Source: Halichondria panicea (lineage: Eukaryota > Porifera > Demospongiae > Suberitida > Halichondriidae). Taken from it: a stretch of 64,000 bases of DNA. The stretch is from contig NC_087388.1 in NCBI RefSeq assembly GCF_963675165.1, positions 1,404,800-1,468,799 on the forward strand, written 5' to 3'. The position numbers and the translations under genes are program-made. The notes under the pieces were generated by a model. It was not told where the DNA came from, made no database searches, and worked only from the letters and a program-made list of their open reading frames with translations. How positions within the stretch are numbered: position 1 is the stretch's first letter; every line of letters starts with the position of its first letter. Shown here piece by piece: positions 1 through 11,446 of this stretch.

Positions 1-2090
1 CAGCTCAGGTGATATTCTACTGGAGTAAGCAGCATTCAAATACACCATCTAATTTGTCCATGAGCTTAATTTTTTCATTGTACAGATTTGTTGGTTCCGA
101 TGGATGAGTCCCTGATTGACTCTGCTTTAAACTGCTTTGGAGAATATTTCAATCCATTGGAATAACGAAGCATCCTTCCCTGGTGATAATTATTTCCAAG
201 ATAATTTGACCGTTGGATTTTCCCCAGAGACAAATTCTCTTCTGGGATTGTTGAAAACAACTTTGACTACATTCCAGCTTGTAAAGTAAGCCTCCTTATC
301 TCTCACATAGAAGATACTGATATTCTGCTCACACCCTAAGAGAGTTACTCGCATCAGATGTACCTATAATCATAATATTATATTGTCAAAGTCTGCTAAA
401 GCGGATGTCACCAATTACATCGATCAACTCAAGCTCAGCGTAGTCATAAATTATTACAGAATCGCTGCTGCATGGAAAAAGTACTACCAGAATAATTATA
501 CCACAAGCTGCAGTACTGCCACGAATTTGACAATTTGTACGTGGAAGAGAACCACAGTCTCAACTCACTTCAGAACCAGTACCAACTAAGGGTGCCACTA
601 AAGAAAAATCTCGTCTGCTTTTTTATCTCTGGGTCAAAGGTGACAAGAATACCCAGAATTTTATGCTAAATGTGATGTTGACAGATTTGACTATTTCCTA
701 ACGATTTCTTAATCTCATTTCTCTCACAGCTTTTCATGAAAACTAAACTTCCCAACAATTGCAAGCGGATAACTTCTCATTTTCTGATTCTTCTACTGCT
801 AATAGTTATTTGATTCCAGAGGTCCAATTATGCTGCCAATCCTCGCTGTCATGTGTGGTCGACTGGTCTACATTGGCTTATGAAGAACGGAGTGGAGGTA
901 TTTGTCGATATGCCTATAGACGCTGATAGTGATAGCGAGAAGTGGCAACAAAATATAACACTCTACAACTAGTTGTGGAAACAAAATTTATTTCTGTACT
1001 GGTATAGATATTGCCTTTTGTTTACCTTCTTAATCCGAGCAGAAATGCACCTAAATATACTCAAAAGTATTGATGAAGCACTGAAAGAACTAAGCAAGTC
1101 ATGGGTAAAGACAATGCTTCTCTATACTCGGATGAAAAATTGGGTCATCCCAAAAGATGGACTATATCTTACTGGAGTAAGTTTCAAGCATGCACTCACA
1201 TGCTCACATGCGCACACCACCTGTAAATGTTTTATTTGTTGTTTCCAATATAGATAAGATCTACCCAGATACAACTCCTAATGATGCGCAGGCACTGAAA
1301 ATGCCTCACTTCAATCAAAGATTGGATCAGCTCAGGTGACATTCTACTGGAGTAAGCATCATTCAAACCCAACATTTAATTTATGAGCTTAATTATTTCC
1401 TTGTACACATTTGTTTTTCCGATGAATGAGTCCCTGATTGACTCTGCTTTGAACTGCTTACAAGGATGAATACTCATGCATTGGAATAACTACTTAAAAC
1501 AAAACATCCTGATTTTGCCAAATAGTATAATTCAACTGGAAAGTCTCAAGAACACACCTGGAAAATATTAGTAGAGGTTCTCGCAGTCAACCCACAGGAT
1601 TGTCAACAAAACAATTCAAATCTCACACGAGCACAGTAAGTACACTACCGTATAGCGGGTATATTTTGCGGGTATATTTTGAGGGTATAAACTTTCGCGG
1701 AATGACTGTTAGAAAGGTTTTGGTGGAATAGCAGTCTTTTAGTGGGTATATTTAGTTAACGAAAACCACAAACATTTATATACCCTCGAAATATACCCGC
1801 TATATAATAATACGGTATATAAGTTATTATATAGCTATATTCATTCATTCTATTGTAGACGTGCTTCTACACAGGAAAAGCATTATTGAAAGCAATTATC
1901 TGCATGTCCGTCCTGACGATTCCAATCATTTGCTGCCCTCATTGGCTCTCGATGGCAGTGTCTTACTTCTCCCTTCTCCCTCACTTCTGAAGACATTGTG
2001 AGCATCAAGAGAGAGACAAGAGGATCAGAGCCGACCAGACAAGCACTCGTCATGCTGCATGGTCATGCACTTTTCGTGTTCCATATCTGT
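1..2090 (+). pseudogene. Decayed COR and death-domain tail of an ankyrin-Roc-COR-death gene (block A)
   Basis: This is a broken copy of the 3' part of the gene family that is intact at 16108-25620 and 38818-49832. A first death-domain exon relic lies at about 84-206 and then jumps directly into COR-like sequence (about 212-600). Further COR relics follow at about 815-945 and 1000-1190. A second first-death-domain relic lies at about 1325-1640 and a second-death-domain relic at 1857-2065. Stops and frameshifts interrupt every part. The order death, COR, death, death shows that two tail copies were joined, probably by unequal exchange. The parent gene would lie left of the window. Homology to the family is seen directly by eye; the recombination history is inferred. 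Confidence 0.8.
1646..1817. repeat. Short inverted-repeat element in the relic of the last intron (block A copy)
   Basis: The ends are inverted: the left reads TACCGTATAGCGGGTATATT and the right ends in the complementary order with ACCCGCTAT and TACGGTA. The interior also folds, with GAGGGTATA facing TATACCCTC. Related copies sit at the same relative place at 27452-27605 and 51617-51768. It has no coding capacity and looks like a non-autonomous DNA transposon. Confidence 0.75.
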
Positions 2091-3120
2091 ACCACATTAT
2101 GTTAGATTTAGCTGCATTCATTCAATTGCACTTACATACTGTAGATATAGCTGTTAAATTCAACACATGTTTGTGTCGCTGAACTTTCAGAACTCATGCC
2201 TTGCCACTTAAGCAAAAATTACTTTTACACTTCCAATCGTTACTTTTTCTACTGTGTATATGCAACATGTTACGTCCTTCAAAATTAGCACATTTTTGTT
2301 ACTACTGTACAGTTATTCTAATGTTGTCAATTCTGACATGAATGAAATGAATTTTTGCACTCAGTTCTATATCTTCAATGGCCAGGTGTGCATGCAATGT
2401 CATGACTTAATTATGTATACTGTAAAAACTACATTATTACTCAATACACAGTACAGTAGTTTCGTATAGTTATACCTGTTTGTCGCAACCATTAGCTATT
2501 GACAGTGTGTACTTGTACGAAACTGTACCAGTGCAGTACCTATAAAATAAGCAGTCCTATCGGGAATGGAAACCAGACACCATCTTATCCATGCATAATT
2601 ATATATAATTCCTGATTATACAGTAACTGTTGCTGATCATGAACATTATACAGAAATTAACTTGATATTGAATTTGTATTTAATTATGTATACTTTTCCA
2701 GTTAAATTAATGTCATGCAAGAGTTCAATAATTCAGTGACTATCATTACAATAAACGTAGATCCATTAATTAATTATATACTAGGAACTTGATTCTGTAT
2801 TATTATGTAGGCTGTGCTACATGTGTCTGTGTGCAGTGTTGTTCCATACATGAAGAAAGAGAAGGTATTCTTGCTATAGCTATTTTATCTTGTTAATGTA
2901 CTAACAATACACACATTGCCACAGCTGTTTCAAGCTGATTCCATCAACGAAACATGATAGTTATGTCATCTGATTCGCTGTACTATCTCTCCAAGATGCC
3001 TTCATCCAAAACGAGGGTGCATAATGCTGCTCTTATAGTTATATGCATGTATTATATACGTGTGGATAAGACACTGAAGTCCAGATGATACAAGGAGATT
3101 GACTAGTGGAAGGGAACAAA
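2090..3120. other. Non-coding flank shared with blocks B and C, then unassigned AT-rich DNA
   Basis: About 2065-2420 matches the flanks downstream of the two other decayed tails (about 27890-28240 and 52015-52275), so it belongs to the duplicated block. From about 2420 to 3120 I see AT-rich sequence without a convincing gene. Confidence 0.55.
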
Positions 3121-3185
3121 GTCATGTATACAAGGCTCTAAAAGAGGAGGAATGGCAGTTGGAAAAGGGGTAGGAAAAAAAAACG

Positions 3186-3591
3186 ATGGTGATTGGTCTG
3201 TCATTATGGCAAGACGAAAGTAAAAAAAGGAAGCTGATATACAAGCAGCTAAATTGTGAGCTGCGACCCATGACTGCTGATGAAGCTGCTAGTATCCCAG
3301 CAACCGGACTGTCCGAAACAGAAAGACTTGAGATAGTCAAGGCTATTGGCCTCCCGAAAGGCCATTGGTACAAGTGCCCCAATGGCCACACCTATGCAAT
3401 TGGCGGGCGTGGGGGAGCGATGCAAAGGGCCAAGTGTCCCGAATATAAAGTCGAAATTGGAGGAATGAGTCATGCCCTAGCAGCCGGCAATGTACATGCA
3501 TGCACCGGAAATGGACAGCTCAAGACTTGCTGTATGGTGAGAAGCAGCTAACCTTGCAAACTTTGATCCACTGGAATTTGACAGACTGTAG
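3186..3591 (+). pseudogene. RZ-type zinc-finger domain relic (ZNFX1/RNF213-like C-terminal module)
   Basis: The translation from 3186 contains a linker rich in charged residues, then GHWYKCPNGHTYAIGG and CPEYKVEIGG. This matches the RZ-type zinc finger found in ZNFX1-like helicases and RNF213-type proteins, where paired cysteines and a histidine bind zinc. Two expected cysteines are changed: the one before GGAM is Arg (codon CGT) and the one closing CPxC is Tyr (TAT). A frameshift near 3515 and a TGA then separate the finger from a family-like C-terminus ending in FDPLEFDRL before the TAG at 3589-3591. No helicase or AAA part is present nearby. It is therefore a truncated, probably non-functional fragment. 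The domain assignment is from memory of the family pattern. Confidence 0.7.
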
Positions 3592-4042
3592 TTTAGGCTG
3601 AATTTCCCTTAACTTTTTTGGTTAATGAACTCTTGCTTTTACTAATAGTTTTGTATCGAGTTTTTATGATAACCATGCAGCAATCTGTTAAACCGCACCA
3701 ATTAGTTTAGCACCAAGTCTATAGAATCTAGCTACCAGTGAATTCCAAGTGAGATAGCTACTGACTCGTAACGAGAAGACTATGGAATAACCTGCCACCA
3801 CTAGACATTAACCTCAGGAGCAGCTCTATCAAAGCAAAATTGAAGAATCTCCTCTGGCAACACTTCCTTAGCAATTTTTTGATTCTGACGCTCCCTGCAC
3901 TTTCCACTTCAAGTGCCCATGCAACAAATGTTGTTAGTTATATAATTGGTAACCTGTCTCTACAGGCTTGCCTTCAGCATTATACTAGGTCATTGCTATA
4001 TTTATTCAGAACTCATTTTGTCTTTAATGCTGTAAAATCATG

Positions 4043-4078
4043 TTGAATTGAATTGAATTGAATTGAATTGAATTGAAC
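4043..4078. repeat. Pentanucleotide microsatellite (TTGAA)n
   Basis: About seven uninterrupted copies of TTGAA lie in non-coding AT-rich sequence. Confidence 0.9.
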
Positions 4079-4122
4079 ATTTTCATCATGTTTTTTCATA
4101 CAATAGTTATTATGCTTGCACC

Positions 4123-4180
4123 TAGCCTCGATTCCAGGCCGATTAAAATACGTATTTTAATCGGCCTGGTCTCGAGGCTA
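4123..4180. repeat. Near-perfect palindrome with GCCTCGATTCCAGGCC ends
   Basis: The sequence folds into one hairpin. Outer arms read TAGCCTCGATTCCAGGCC and inner arms GATTAAAATACG, with almost no loop. Two other hairpins, at 5255-5304 and 36905-36966, share the outer arm but have different inner arms. Confidence 0.8.
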
Positions 4181-4341
4181 AAGCAGAACCAATCATAGGC
4201 TCTTATCAGCCGTCACTCCTTTCAGACGATCGTCATCCACACTATTGCAGGCTGTGAGTCTTTTGTTAACATAGCAGGCTAAGGGTAGCTATCAGAGAAT
4301 GCTATCCGATGGGCTAGAAACCTTCAATTGAACTTTCTATC

Positions 4342-4550
4342 TACCTTATAGCGTGTAATTTTCGTGGAGCAAAATATTCGTGGTTTTCGTGGTTGGAGGC
4401 CTGACCACGAATATTTCACTCACGAATGAAGCGACCTTGCCACCTTTACCTGCAGTGCAAGCAGCAACCACGAAAATATTACCCACGAAATGTCTCAATA
4501 TTTCTGAACCACGAATATTTTGTCCCCCGAAAATTACCCGCTATACGGTA
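4342..4550. repeat. MITE-like element with internal TTCGTGG motifs, copy 1
   Basis: Terminal inverted repeats pair TACCTTATAGCGTGTAATTT on the left with AAATTACCCGCTATACGGTA on the right. Inside, AATATTCGTGGTT and its complement AACCACGAATATT recur. A second copy lies at 60265-60463. The right end resembles the ends of the 1646-1817 element, so the families may be related. Confidence 0.8.
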
Positions 4551-5849
4551 CTTCCTTCAATCCACTTCCTTTCGTTGTGATGTCATAGTTTTACTGAGCA
4601 TAAACGATGTTATCCCTTTACCGGTCAGGTTGTTGTAAATTTTACAACAACAATCTGGGAGGGAGCGTGCTAGCAACTTGTGAATGTTGCATGATATTGG
4701 ATTCTGTGGCAGATTGGATAGTATCATGAATGCGATTATCCTTTGAAGTTATGCTGAGCTGTTCAATTAGGACACTTAAAAAAAAAAAGAAGGTTTAAAA
4801 CAAGCTATACAGCATGTAGGACTGAGTAGTATCCATTGGTAGACCCTCTGGACTATTTTGGTAGCCATAGAATATTTTCTAAGAGGAAGCAGCAAGCCAT
4901 TTGTGTACACAGGCACTTCACAAGTGGACACAAGCTCTACAATAGTCTACATGCTTGCTAAGCAGCTTAGAGTTGACCAGAGTGCAGCTTTTAAAGGCCA
5001 CACATACTTCCATCGAGGCAGCAGCAAGGCATAAAATCGATGGTTAGTTTGTGCACAGCCATTGACCCACGCCCATCTCTACAAGCCATAGCAACTTCAT
5101 TGGGGGCGGACATAACATTAAGCTAATTTGGTGGGTTGGGCTCAGATGCAAACTAGGAACTGCTCCAGATTGTGTCGAGATTGTGTGCGGCTGAACGGGA
5201 AAGGGTTATCCAAAGCCCCCAGACCGGGGGGGATATTAGCGCATGCACAAGCAGTCGATACCAGGCCCACTTCGCTAGTGGGAAGTGCGGCCTGGGATCG
5301 AGGCTATATATACATGTGAAGTGAGCCCTGAACAAGCATTGAACAAGCTATCAAGCAGACTGCAAGACTGCATCAATAGGTAAACAAATAGATCTACCAC
5401 CAAAACATTTGCAATGTGAAAAGTTTCTAGGTTTGGCAGGGGGAAACACCAAAAAGCGTAGAAACAAGAAATGCAGCCAGAGCATATTAACTCCAATCCG
5501 TTAAAGTTAAATTAGACTCTACATAAGTTAACGCGTCATTCACATGTACATTTTTCACACAATGTTTTGTTAAATTTTTTCGATATAATAATTATCATAG
5601 TAGTTTTTCCACCCTATTAATTTTGGTGGTTTTCCCAGCCAATCCTAAGTTTTTGATGAGTTTCCCTAATAATTATACAGTGAGAGTAAAATACTACAAT
5701 AGGGTGAGTAGATGTATCGCAAGATTGGAACATTTCTGCACCTACCATTGTATAGTGACTGATGAAACATAATTATTATTCAAAAATATTTCCCTAAAAG
5801 TTATATTGTAGTGGGAAATCATTTTAGGTGATCGTAAAAAAAATGTGTG
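4551..5849. other. No gene seen; contains one palindrome (5255-5304)
   Basis: Short open frames here have no recognisable domain. The palindrome at 5255-5304 has CCAGGCC facing GGCCTGG, flanked by GAT and ATCGAGGC, and belongs to the hairpin family at 4123-4180. Confidence 0.5.
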
Positions 5850-6151
5850 TACAGTAGAACCTCGATTATCCGGACACCTTGGTTCCAGAAGCAGGCCGGA
5901 TAAGTGAATATGCCGGATAATCGAATAGATAACCACGCCTTGATCCACCCACATTATTGATAAACAGCAGTGCCATATGGTTGTCTGCGCATGTGCAGAA
6001 GATAAGCAGGCATGTCTCCATGGTAACAGCTGCAACCCTCGTGCTCGTTTGAGGGACACGCCCATTTTCTGATCTGATAACAATAAAACTGCCAAGCCGG
6101 ATAATCGAGGTTCCGGATAATGGAGGGCCGGATAATCGAGGTTCTACTGTA
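5850..6151. repeat. MITE with pogo/Tigger-like ends, copy 1
   Basis: It begins TACAGTAGAACCTCGATTAT and ends with the exact complement, ATAATCGAGGTTCTACTGTA, next to TA. This is the usual end structure of Tc1/mariner-pogo-related elements with TA target sites. The internal GCCGGATAA motifs repeat. A second copy lies in the opposite orientation at 7341-7655. No transposase is encoded. Confidence 0.85.
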
Positions 6152-6684
6152 ACATTAAATATCTCCGATAAAGTATGGATACATTTTTGTATCAAAAGAT
6201 AGCATGTGCAAGACCTTAGCCGACAAATTTGCTTGAGTTCCATCGCTAGGCGAAAAGGCACCAAAAAGAACTCGCAAAACTTTACGAAACCATTAGATAA
6301 ACTATTCAGGAATGTTGTGCCAGAGTTCCCTTACCTTAGCCGACAACGCTTGGTCTTTTAGCGATAGAACATTTTGCTCTTATATAAACCACCACATACC
6401 TATACCACCTTTGGATCCAATTTTGGGTACATTTTAGAGTATTCTTTTATCTACACACAATGGTATCAGCAAAATTTCTTAGAAATGTTCCCATCACAAG
6501 ATATTCACATTTGTGTACCAATACCAGCAAATTTGCGTTTTTTACTCTCTAGGCTGCAGGCACTGAAGTGTTGAGCACAGGCATACGGACTCCATCTAAA
6601 TAAGCAGGTAAGTTTGTAGAATAAGTCTTACAGTCAGTCACTCATTTGCGGTGAAGTGTAATAATAGTGCATTTATATCTACAG
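6152..6684. other. No gene seen
   Basis: This stretch is AT-rich. The phrase TTAGCCGACAA occurs twice (about 6217 and 6336), but I find no coding pattern. Confidence 0.4.
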
Positions 6685-6814
6685 GGTTGGTTGGCAGAAG
6701 TTAAAAGTTGAAGTGCAGTCAACCATGACCAATAATTGCATTAGTAGGGAGAAACACACACAGTGTGTAGTCATTGGTTGAGTGCCTTCAACTTTTAACT
6801 TCTGCCAACCAACC
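6685..6814. repeat. Palindromic MITE with GGTTGGTTGGCAGAAG ends
   Basis: The left arm GGTTGGTTGGCAGAAGTTAA is matched by TTAACTTCTGCCAACCAACC on the right. The arms are about 30 bp and enclose a roughly 70-bp core. It is non-coding. Confidence 0.85.
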
Positions 6815-7074
6815 TGAAATCCTCTGTATGTGTATATGCATGTGAACGTTTTTTGAATATCTTAACACACAATCATACGAAAGAATAGCTATAGCTGTGC
6901 AGCCCAGTTTTCAGATTTCAGATGTGATCCTTCCCTGCAGAGATACATGTATAACAATTTGAACGTAGGAGAAAATAATTATGTGAAAAGTGTTAGGGGC
7001 GTGGTACAGGAAGCACTGGGACAGGCGAGTTAAGCGGGAGAATTAAATCACATGTGAATGCATCAAGTAAAAAT

Positions 7075-7265
7075 TAGGAATTTTAGGGGTCATGAAGGCG
7101 GCCACTCATTTACCGCTCGCGGATAAATGAGGCGGTCGCTCTTTACCGCTCGCGGTATTTTCGGGTGGGTAAAGGAATCAACATTCATTTATCGCTCGCG
7201 GGTAGAGAAGGAGGCACCCTTTACCACGCGCGGCATAGGAGGGCGGCAAGCGGAGGCAGGTGACC
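7075..7265. repeat. GC-rich patch with a repeated TTTACCGCTCGCGG motif
   Basis: The motif ACCGCTCGCGG occurs near 7111 and 7143, and diverged forms (ATCGCTCGCGG, ACCACGCGCGG) near 7191 and 7223. GAGG or AAGGAGGC spacers separate them. It stands out from the AT-rich surroundings. It is probably a decayed repeat; no coding pattern is seen. Confidence 0.45.
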
Positions 7266-7340
7266 CCTATCGGCCACCATAGGAATTAGACACATTTCCG
7301 GTTTTGAAATATGAAGCTTTAAAAGGTCAACACATTGTAG

Positions 7341-7655
7341 TACAGTAGAACCTCGATTATATCCGGCCCTCGATTATCCGGAACCTCGATTATCTGGCTT
7401 GGCAGTTTTCTTTTTAATCAGATTACATAATTCAGAAAATGGGCGTGTCCCTCAAATGCGCATGCGCGTTGCAGCTGTTACCATGGAGACATGCCTGCTT
7501 TTCTTTTGCGCATGCGCAGACAACCATGCGGCACTGCTGTTCATCAATAAAGTGGGTGGATGAAGGCGTGGTTTATCTATTTGATTATCCGGCATATTCA
7601 CTTATCCGGCCTGCTTCTGGAACCAAGGTGTCCGGATAATCGAGGTTCTACTGTA
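7341..7655. repeat. MITE with pogo/Tigger-like ends, copy 2 (inverted relative to copy 1)
   Basis: It starts TACAGTAGAACCTCGATTAT and ends TCGAGGTTCTACTGTA. The interior (for example the stretch reading CCATGGAGACATGCC) is the reverse complement of 5850-6151. Confidence 0.85.
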
Positions 7656-7805
7656 CATGGTTTGTAAGCAGGGTGGCTTCTTGGAATTTTTTGGGAAACC
7701 ATTTTTACCTACATAATTGTTACATGTTAGATTAATAAGGTCAAAGGTCATAGCAATCAGGGCCTTAAATAGAGTGTTAGTGCAATTGTCTATTGTTAAT
7801 GTTAT

Positions 7806-8169
7806 GCCTCAACGTAGTCGGGCGCCGCCGCCCTCTACCGTTGCCCGAAAGGAGGTCGGGAATCAAGCCTATCCACAGTTTTGTTCTGTTGTTGGAATTC
7901 CAACATTCCACCAGCTCCAATCAGATTGCAGTATCTCAAGGGGATTGATCACACCCACTCAACTGTACCACGTGTGAATTTTGCACACGTTGGATTGACT
8001 GAGAGGCGAGGCCAACACCCACTTTAATAAATAATATTCATTGGTTAGCACCCACATAGAATGAATGATATTCATGATACTATTGCGTAACAGGCCAGAA
8101 CAAAACTGTGGATAGGCTTGATTCCCGACCTCCTTCAAGGAGGGCGGCGGCACTCGACTAGCCTCAACG
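7806..8169. repeat. Inverted-repeat element with about 80-bp arms
   Basis: The left arm (7806-7890) contains GGAGGTCGGGAATCAAGCC followed by TATCCACAGTTTTGTTCTG. The right arm (8090-8169) carries the complement in the reverse order. The outer ends contain GCGCCGCCGCCCTC facing GAGGGCGGCGGC. The core holds a GATATTCATT motif. It is a non-coding foldback or MITE. Confidence 0.75.
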
Positions 8170-8184
8170 ATGCGCATGCGCAAG

Positions 8185-8570
8185 TAAGGTATACGGTAGT
8201 GTGGTGTGTCACAGTGTGTGTCTGTGTGTCTGTGTGTGTAGACTGCTACAGCTGCTCAAGGATCAATGAAGTGCAAGTAAGAGTTTCTATAGGCTTCTAG
8301 AGTAAACCACCGATTATCGAACACGAGCTATTTTTGAACGCTTGTTCTCGAGGACAGCGGCTCAGATCAGAGCACTAAGCTGATAGTTCCTAGGTATAGA
8401 CAAGGTCAGGCTCTATTCAAGTCCAAACTCACGGCCAACAAAAAGTTTCTTCGGCCGAGTGACAGGACCAAATACTCAACTATTGGAACAGATTTAGTTC
8501 GAACATAGCCACGATTCTTCGAACTCTCTCTCTTTCATATCGACAGAAGGCTCTAAGCAGCTAGCTACAA
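8185..8570. repeat. Dispersed repeat with (TG)n core
   Basis: It reads GGTATACGGTAGTGTG, then a TGTGTCTG-rich stretch, then a unique-looking arm containing CTATAGGCTTCTAGAG. The same sequence occurs in reverse orientation at about 33500-33835. Diverged relatives lie at 14145-14600, 56125-56300 and 57310-57715. Copy number in this window alone is at least five. Confidence 0.65.
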
Positions 8571-9254
8571 TGCATGACCGTAATCTACAACTAGTAAACT
8601 ATGTACAGCTCTGGTTTCGAGGTCTGACTCCAAACCGTTAGACAATGGTGGCCTCTTGAAAAAGTTCAGTATTGCCATCAAAATCCGAAGGATTATTGCC
8701 TTTTTCTTTATAATCTCCGGTGTAGCCATGATGTAATACTGCAACTTTAGGAAAAAAATGAAGATTATGAGCGTACGCTTGCTAATGCCTCTCGCCATGT
8801 TTTTGCTTTCGCTCAAAAGTATATTATAGTGTTAGAGAAAAGGTAAATAATTCATTATAGGAGAGGAGCTGAATGGAAACAGAAGCCTATCTGATGGCTT
8901 GAATAATCTTCAACGATACTGAAGCAATTGCATGTTATTTAATATGGCCTGTAGCCAAACAGTGGGAGCAGAGTAAGAGAGAATTTAAGCACAGACAGTA
9001 TAGTATATTATTGCTTTTTAATAAGTGCTGACATCAGCGTTTTACATTCAAATTGCACAGGAAGCGACTCATCACCGACTGTGCAGATATTTTTCCATAT
9101 TGCACACCCGGAAGTATTATTGCACACTTGTTATTGCACACTAGGAAGTGATTCTTATTTGGAATAAAAGGTTTTCAGCAGTGAGAGAACAAGAAAAACA
9201 TAGTTTACACACTTATAATCATGCATTGCAATGTTTATCAGTCTCTTTTCTTGT
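8571..9254. other. No gene seen
   Basis: I see an 83-codon minus-strand open frame (8565-8816) without recognisable motifs and otherwise AT-rich non-coding sequence. Confidence 0.35.
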
Positions 9255-9630
9255 TTTCTGATGCTCTGTATCACTTCTGTGCTCTTTTTGCAGTAAAGCT
9301 GAGGGTCAGGAGGTTGTCAGTATTCATATTTAATGCATCAAACAGGCATCAGTGTTGGGAGTGGGTGCTTTGAGCGGAGTATTGCACATGTAGAAGTGTA
9401 CTGCACCACCATATAAGCCTGTTCAGGCTTGTATAAAGTCGTTTTGGCTTCAAAAACGGTTGTCACACTTTTCTTCAGTTATAGCGGTGCATGTTTCCTC
9501 TTCTGATACACTGGAGCCACTGGAGCATGATAGAAAGCAAGCACATGCTGTTTATCCTTCAGAACTATCCATTTTCAAAACGGGTTGCTGGTTGTCAACG
9601 TTTTTCTTGTCTGTTCTCTACAAAATCTTT
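9255..9630. repeat. Dispersed or segmental repeat shared with 28735-29080 and 52715-53100
   Basis: Phrases such as AAGCCTGTTCAGGCT, AAAACGGTTGTCACAC and GAAAGCAAGCAC appear in the same order in all three places. The other two copies belong to the duplicated flanks of the ankyrin genes. This copy stands alone. Confidence 0.7.
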
Positions 9631-9825
9631 AAGTAGCCTTCTGCAAGCTCTCTTGGTGTTCTAGAGTCTTATTTCTTTGTCTTTCTAGCTGTTTTCTTTC
9701 TCTTAAACTCGTCTTCAACTGGGAGAACTCAATTTTGTTGCTACGCATTCTTCTGGTTGATAAAGCAACCACATGTTGCGCATGCGCAGATTCAACCTGC
9801 ATTTTGGTTGCCAAGCAATAAATGC

Positions 9826-9948
9826 ATTATCCCATGGATACTGATGATTATCACTCGTCCGTGCCTAGTAACTGTCACTCGTGCCTTGCAGGCACTCGTG
9901 CAGTTACTGGCACAGACTCGTGATAATCTTCAGTATCCATAGGATAAT
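9826..9948. repeat. Palindromic MITE
   Basis: The left arm ATTATCCCATGGATACTGAT is matched by the right arm ending CAGTATCCATAGGATAAT. The inner arms GTGATAATC/GATTATCAC and GCACTCGTGC also pair. It has no open frame. Confidence 0.8.
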
Positions 9949-10167
9949 ATCATATTATAAAGAAGCAGATGTTTATATCTATCTATAAATATAAAGAAGC
10001 AGAAGTATCTATAAATGATGTTTAAGGTAGTTAAACAAGGTGAATCGAGGTACTCCGCTTGCCCCGCCTACTGCATTATGTACTGCCCAGCATCTACGCG
10101 CATGCGTCATTATCTCTACACCTACCTCGTGCTCGATTATAGCTACCTGAGTTTAAAGCCTATAAGT

Positions 10168-10300
10168 ATGTCTTCTCCCTCTGGTTCCATCTCTCCTACA
10201 CCGAGGGACACACCCGCCGACCTGGTGGCCCTCAACGAAAGGCTCTCCACCCTCGAGCAGGCCTTGGCTGCAGCTCAACAGACTCACCAGCCTCATCACC
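10168..10300 (+). CDS. Probable first exon of a YR-retroelement gag-like ORF
   Basis: The frame opens with ATG at 10168 and gives a Ser/Pro-rich start followed by a short heptad-like stretch (DLVALNERLSTLEQALAAA) that suggests a coiled coil. It ends at a good splice donor, CACC|GTGAGT at 10301. A matching acceptor, CCGCAG, lies at 11950 directly before the gag-like exon. GC content is much higher than in the surroundings, as in the downstream exons. The join is inferred and would make an intron of about 1.65 kb, filled with tandem repeats and an inserted element. Confidence 0.45.
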
Positions 10301-10319
10301 GTGAGTCCTACATTCATGG

Positions 10320-10728
10320 CCCACCCTGCCCTGCCCTCACCCATATTGCTTATAACAGCCTACAAAATACTGCCCGCTCTGCTCCATACTATATACTGCC
10401 CTGCTATAATATACTGCCCCGCTCTGCCCTATAATAACTATATTACGCTCTATAACGTTGCTCTGCTCTATAAATGTACTAATATAATACCTCTGCCCAC
10501 CCTGCCCTGCCCTCACCCATATTGCTTATAACAGCCTACAAAATACTGCCCCGCTCCGCTCCATACTATATACTGCCCTGCTATAATATACTGCCCCGCT
10601 CTGCCCTATAATAACTATATTACGCTCTATAACGTTGCTCTGCTCTATAATAATTATACTGCCCTATAATATATACTGCCCTGCTGAGGCTGCTCTGCTC
10701 TATACTATACTGCCCTGCTCTGCTCTAT
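10320..10728. repeat. Tandem repeat rich in CTGCCCTGCTCTGCTCTATA units, left part
   Basis: Short units alternating CTGCCC(T/C)GCTCTG and CTATAATAT repeat imperfectly. A larger duplication of about 180 bp is also visible, since about 10318-10475 recurs at about 10498-10655. The array continues at 11447-11900 after an inserted element. Confidence 0.85.
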
Positions 10729-11446
10729 AGAGGTTATGCAGATCTGCCCACTTCCGGCCAAAACTCCCTAAAATTCATTAATTAGGGGGTGTGGTTAAAT
10801 ATGTCCGCCATTTTGAGTGGCAAAAAGCACGAGTGGCAAGCAGTAGCAATGTTATTTGCAAAAGTTTGCAGCTCTACTATGGCTGAGTGTGATGCAGGGA
10901 GAGTCTCCAACTACTTTCAAGAACTAGAACAGGGTGCTATAAAGCTATTATGTCAAGAAAAGGAGCATAAACAACAAGACAATGGATAAACCATGCAAAC
11001 CAATTGACTGAATTGTAGATTTATAGAGCTGCACACACATGAAAATGTTTGTCTATTGCACTGATTTATGTTTCCATATCATGTTTATGTTCAGTATCTC
11101 TGGAGAGAGACTCTTTCTGCCTGTGATAGAGTGAATAACAAAACGGTAGTTTTGCCAACTTTTGTGCTCCTTCTTTCTCTTGACTGCAGCTACCCATCAA
11201 CTATGGCATTCTAGATATAGAAGAAAGCAATACAATGATAGTCTTGATCCTTTAAAGTGTCTGATTGCACTACCAACAGTGTAGCAGCTCGATCTAACCG
11301 TAGCTCAACTTTTAGCATTTAGCCTACGTATCAAGGTACTTTTTGCCACTCAAAATGGCGGACATTTGTAACCACGCCCATTTTCTACGAGTTTATATCT
11401 GACTACACCCCTTTTTGGCCGGAAGTGGGCGGATCTGCATAACCTC
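10729..11446. mobile_element. Non-autonomous TIR element inserted in the satellite array
   Basis: The left end AGAGGTTATGCAGATCTGCC and right end GGCGGATCTGCATAACCTCT are inverted. Each is followed inward by CACTTCCGGCC and, further in, by ATGTCCGCCATTTTGAGTGG or its complement. Total length is about 718 bp. Flanking CTAT satellite sequence on both sides shows that it interrupted the tandem array. One 66-codon frame inside (10789-10989) has no recognised domain. Confidence 0.8.

Noticed and set aside
3122..3391. Minus-strand 89-codon frame
   Set aside because: It is antisense to the RZ zinc-finger relic, which has a clear family signature on the plus strand.
5742..6264. Two overlapping minus-strand frames of 117 and 132 codons
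   Set aside because: They cross a complete MITE (5850-6151) and the same peptide appears from the second MITE copy at 7439-7639.
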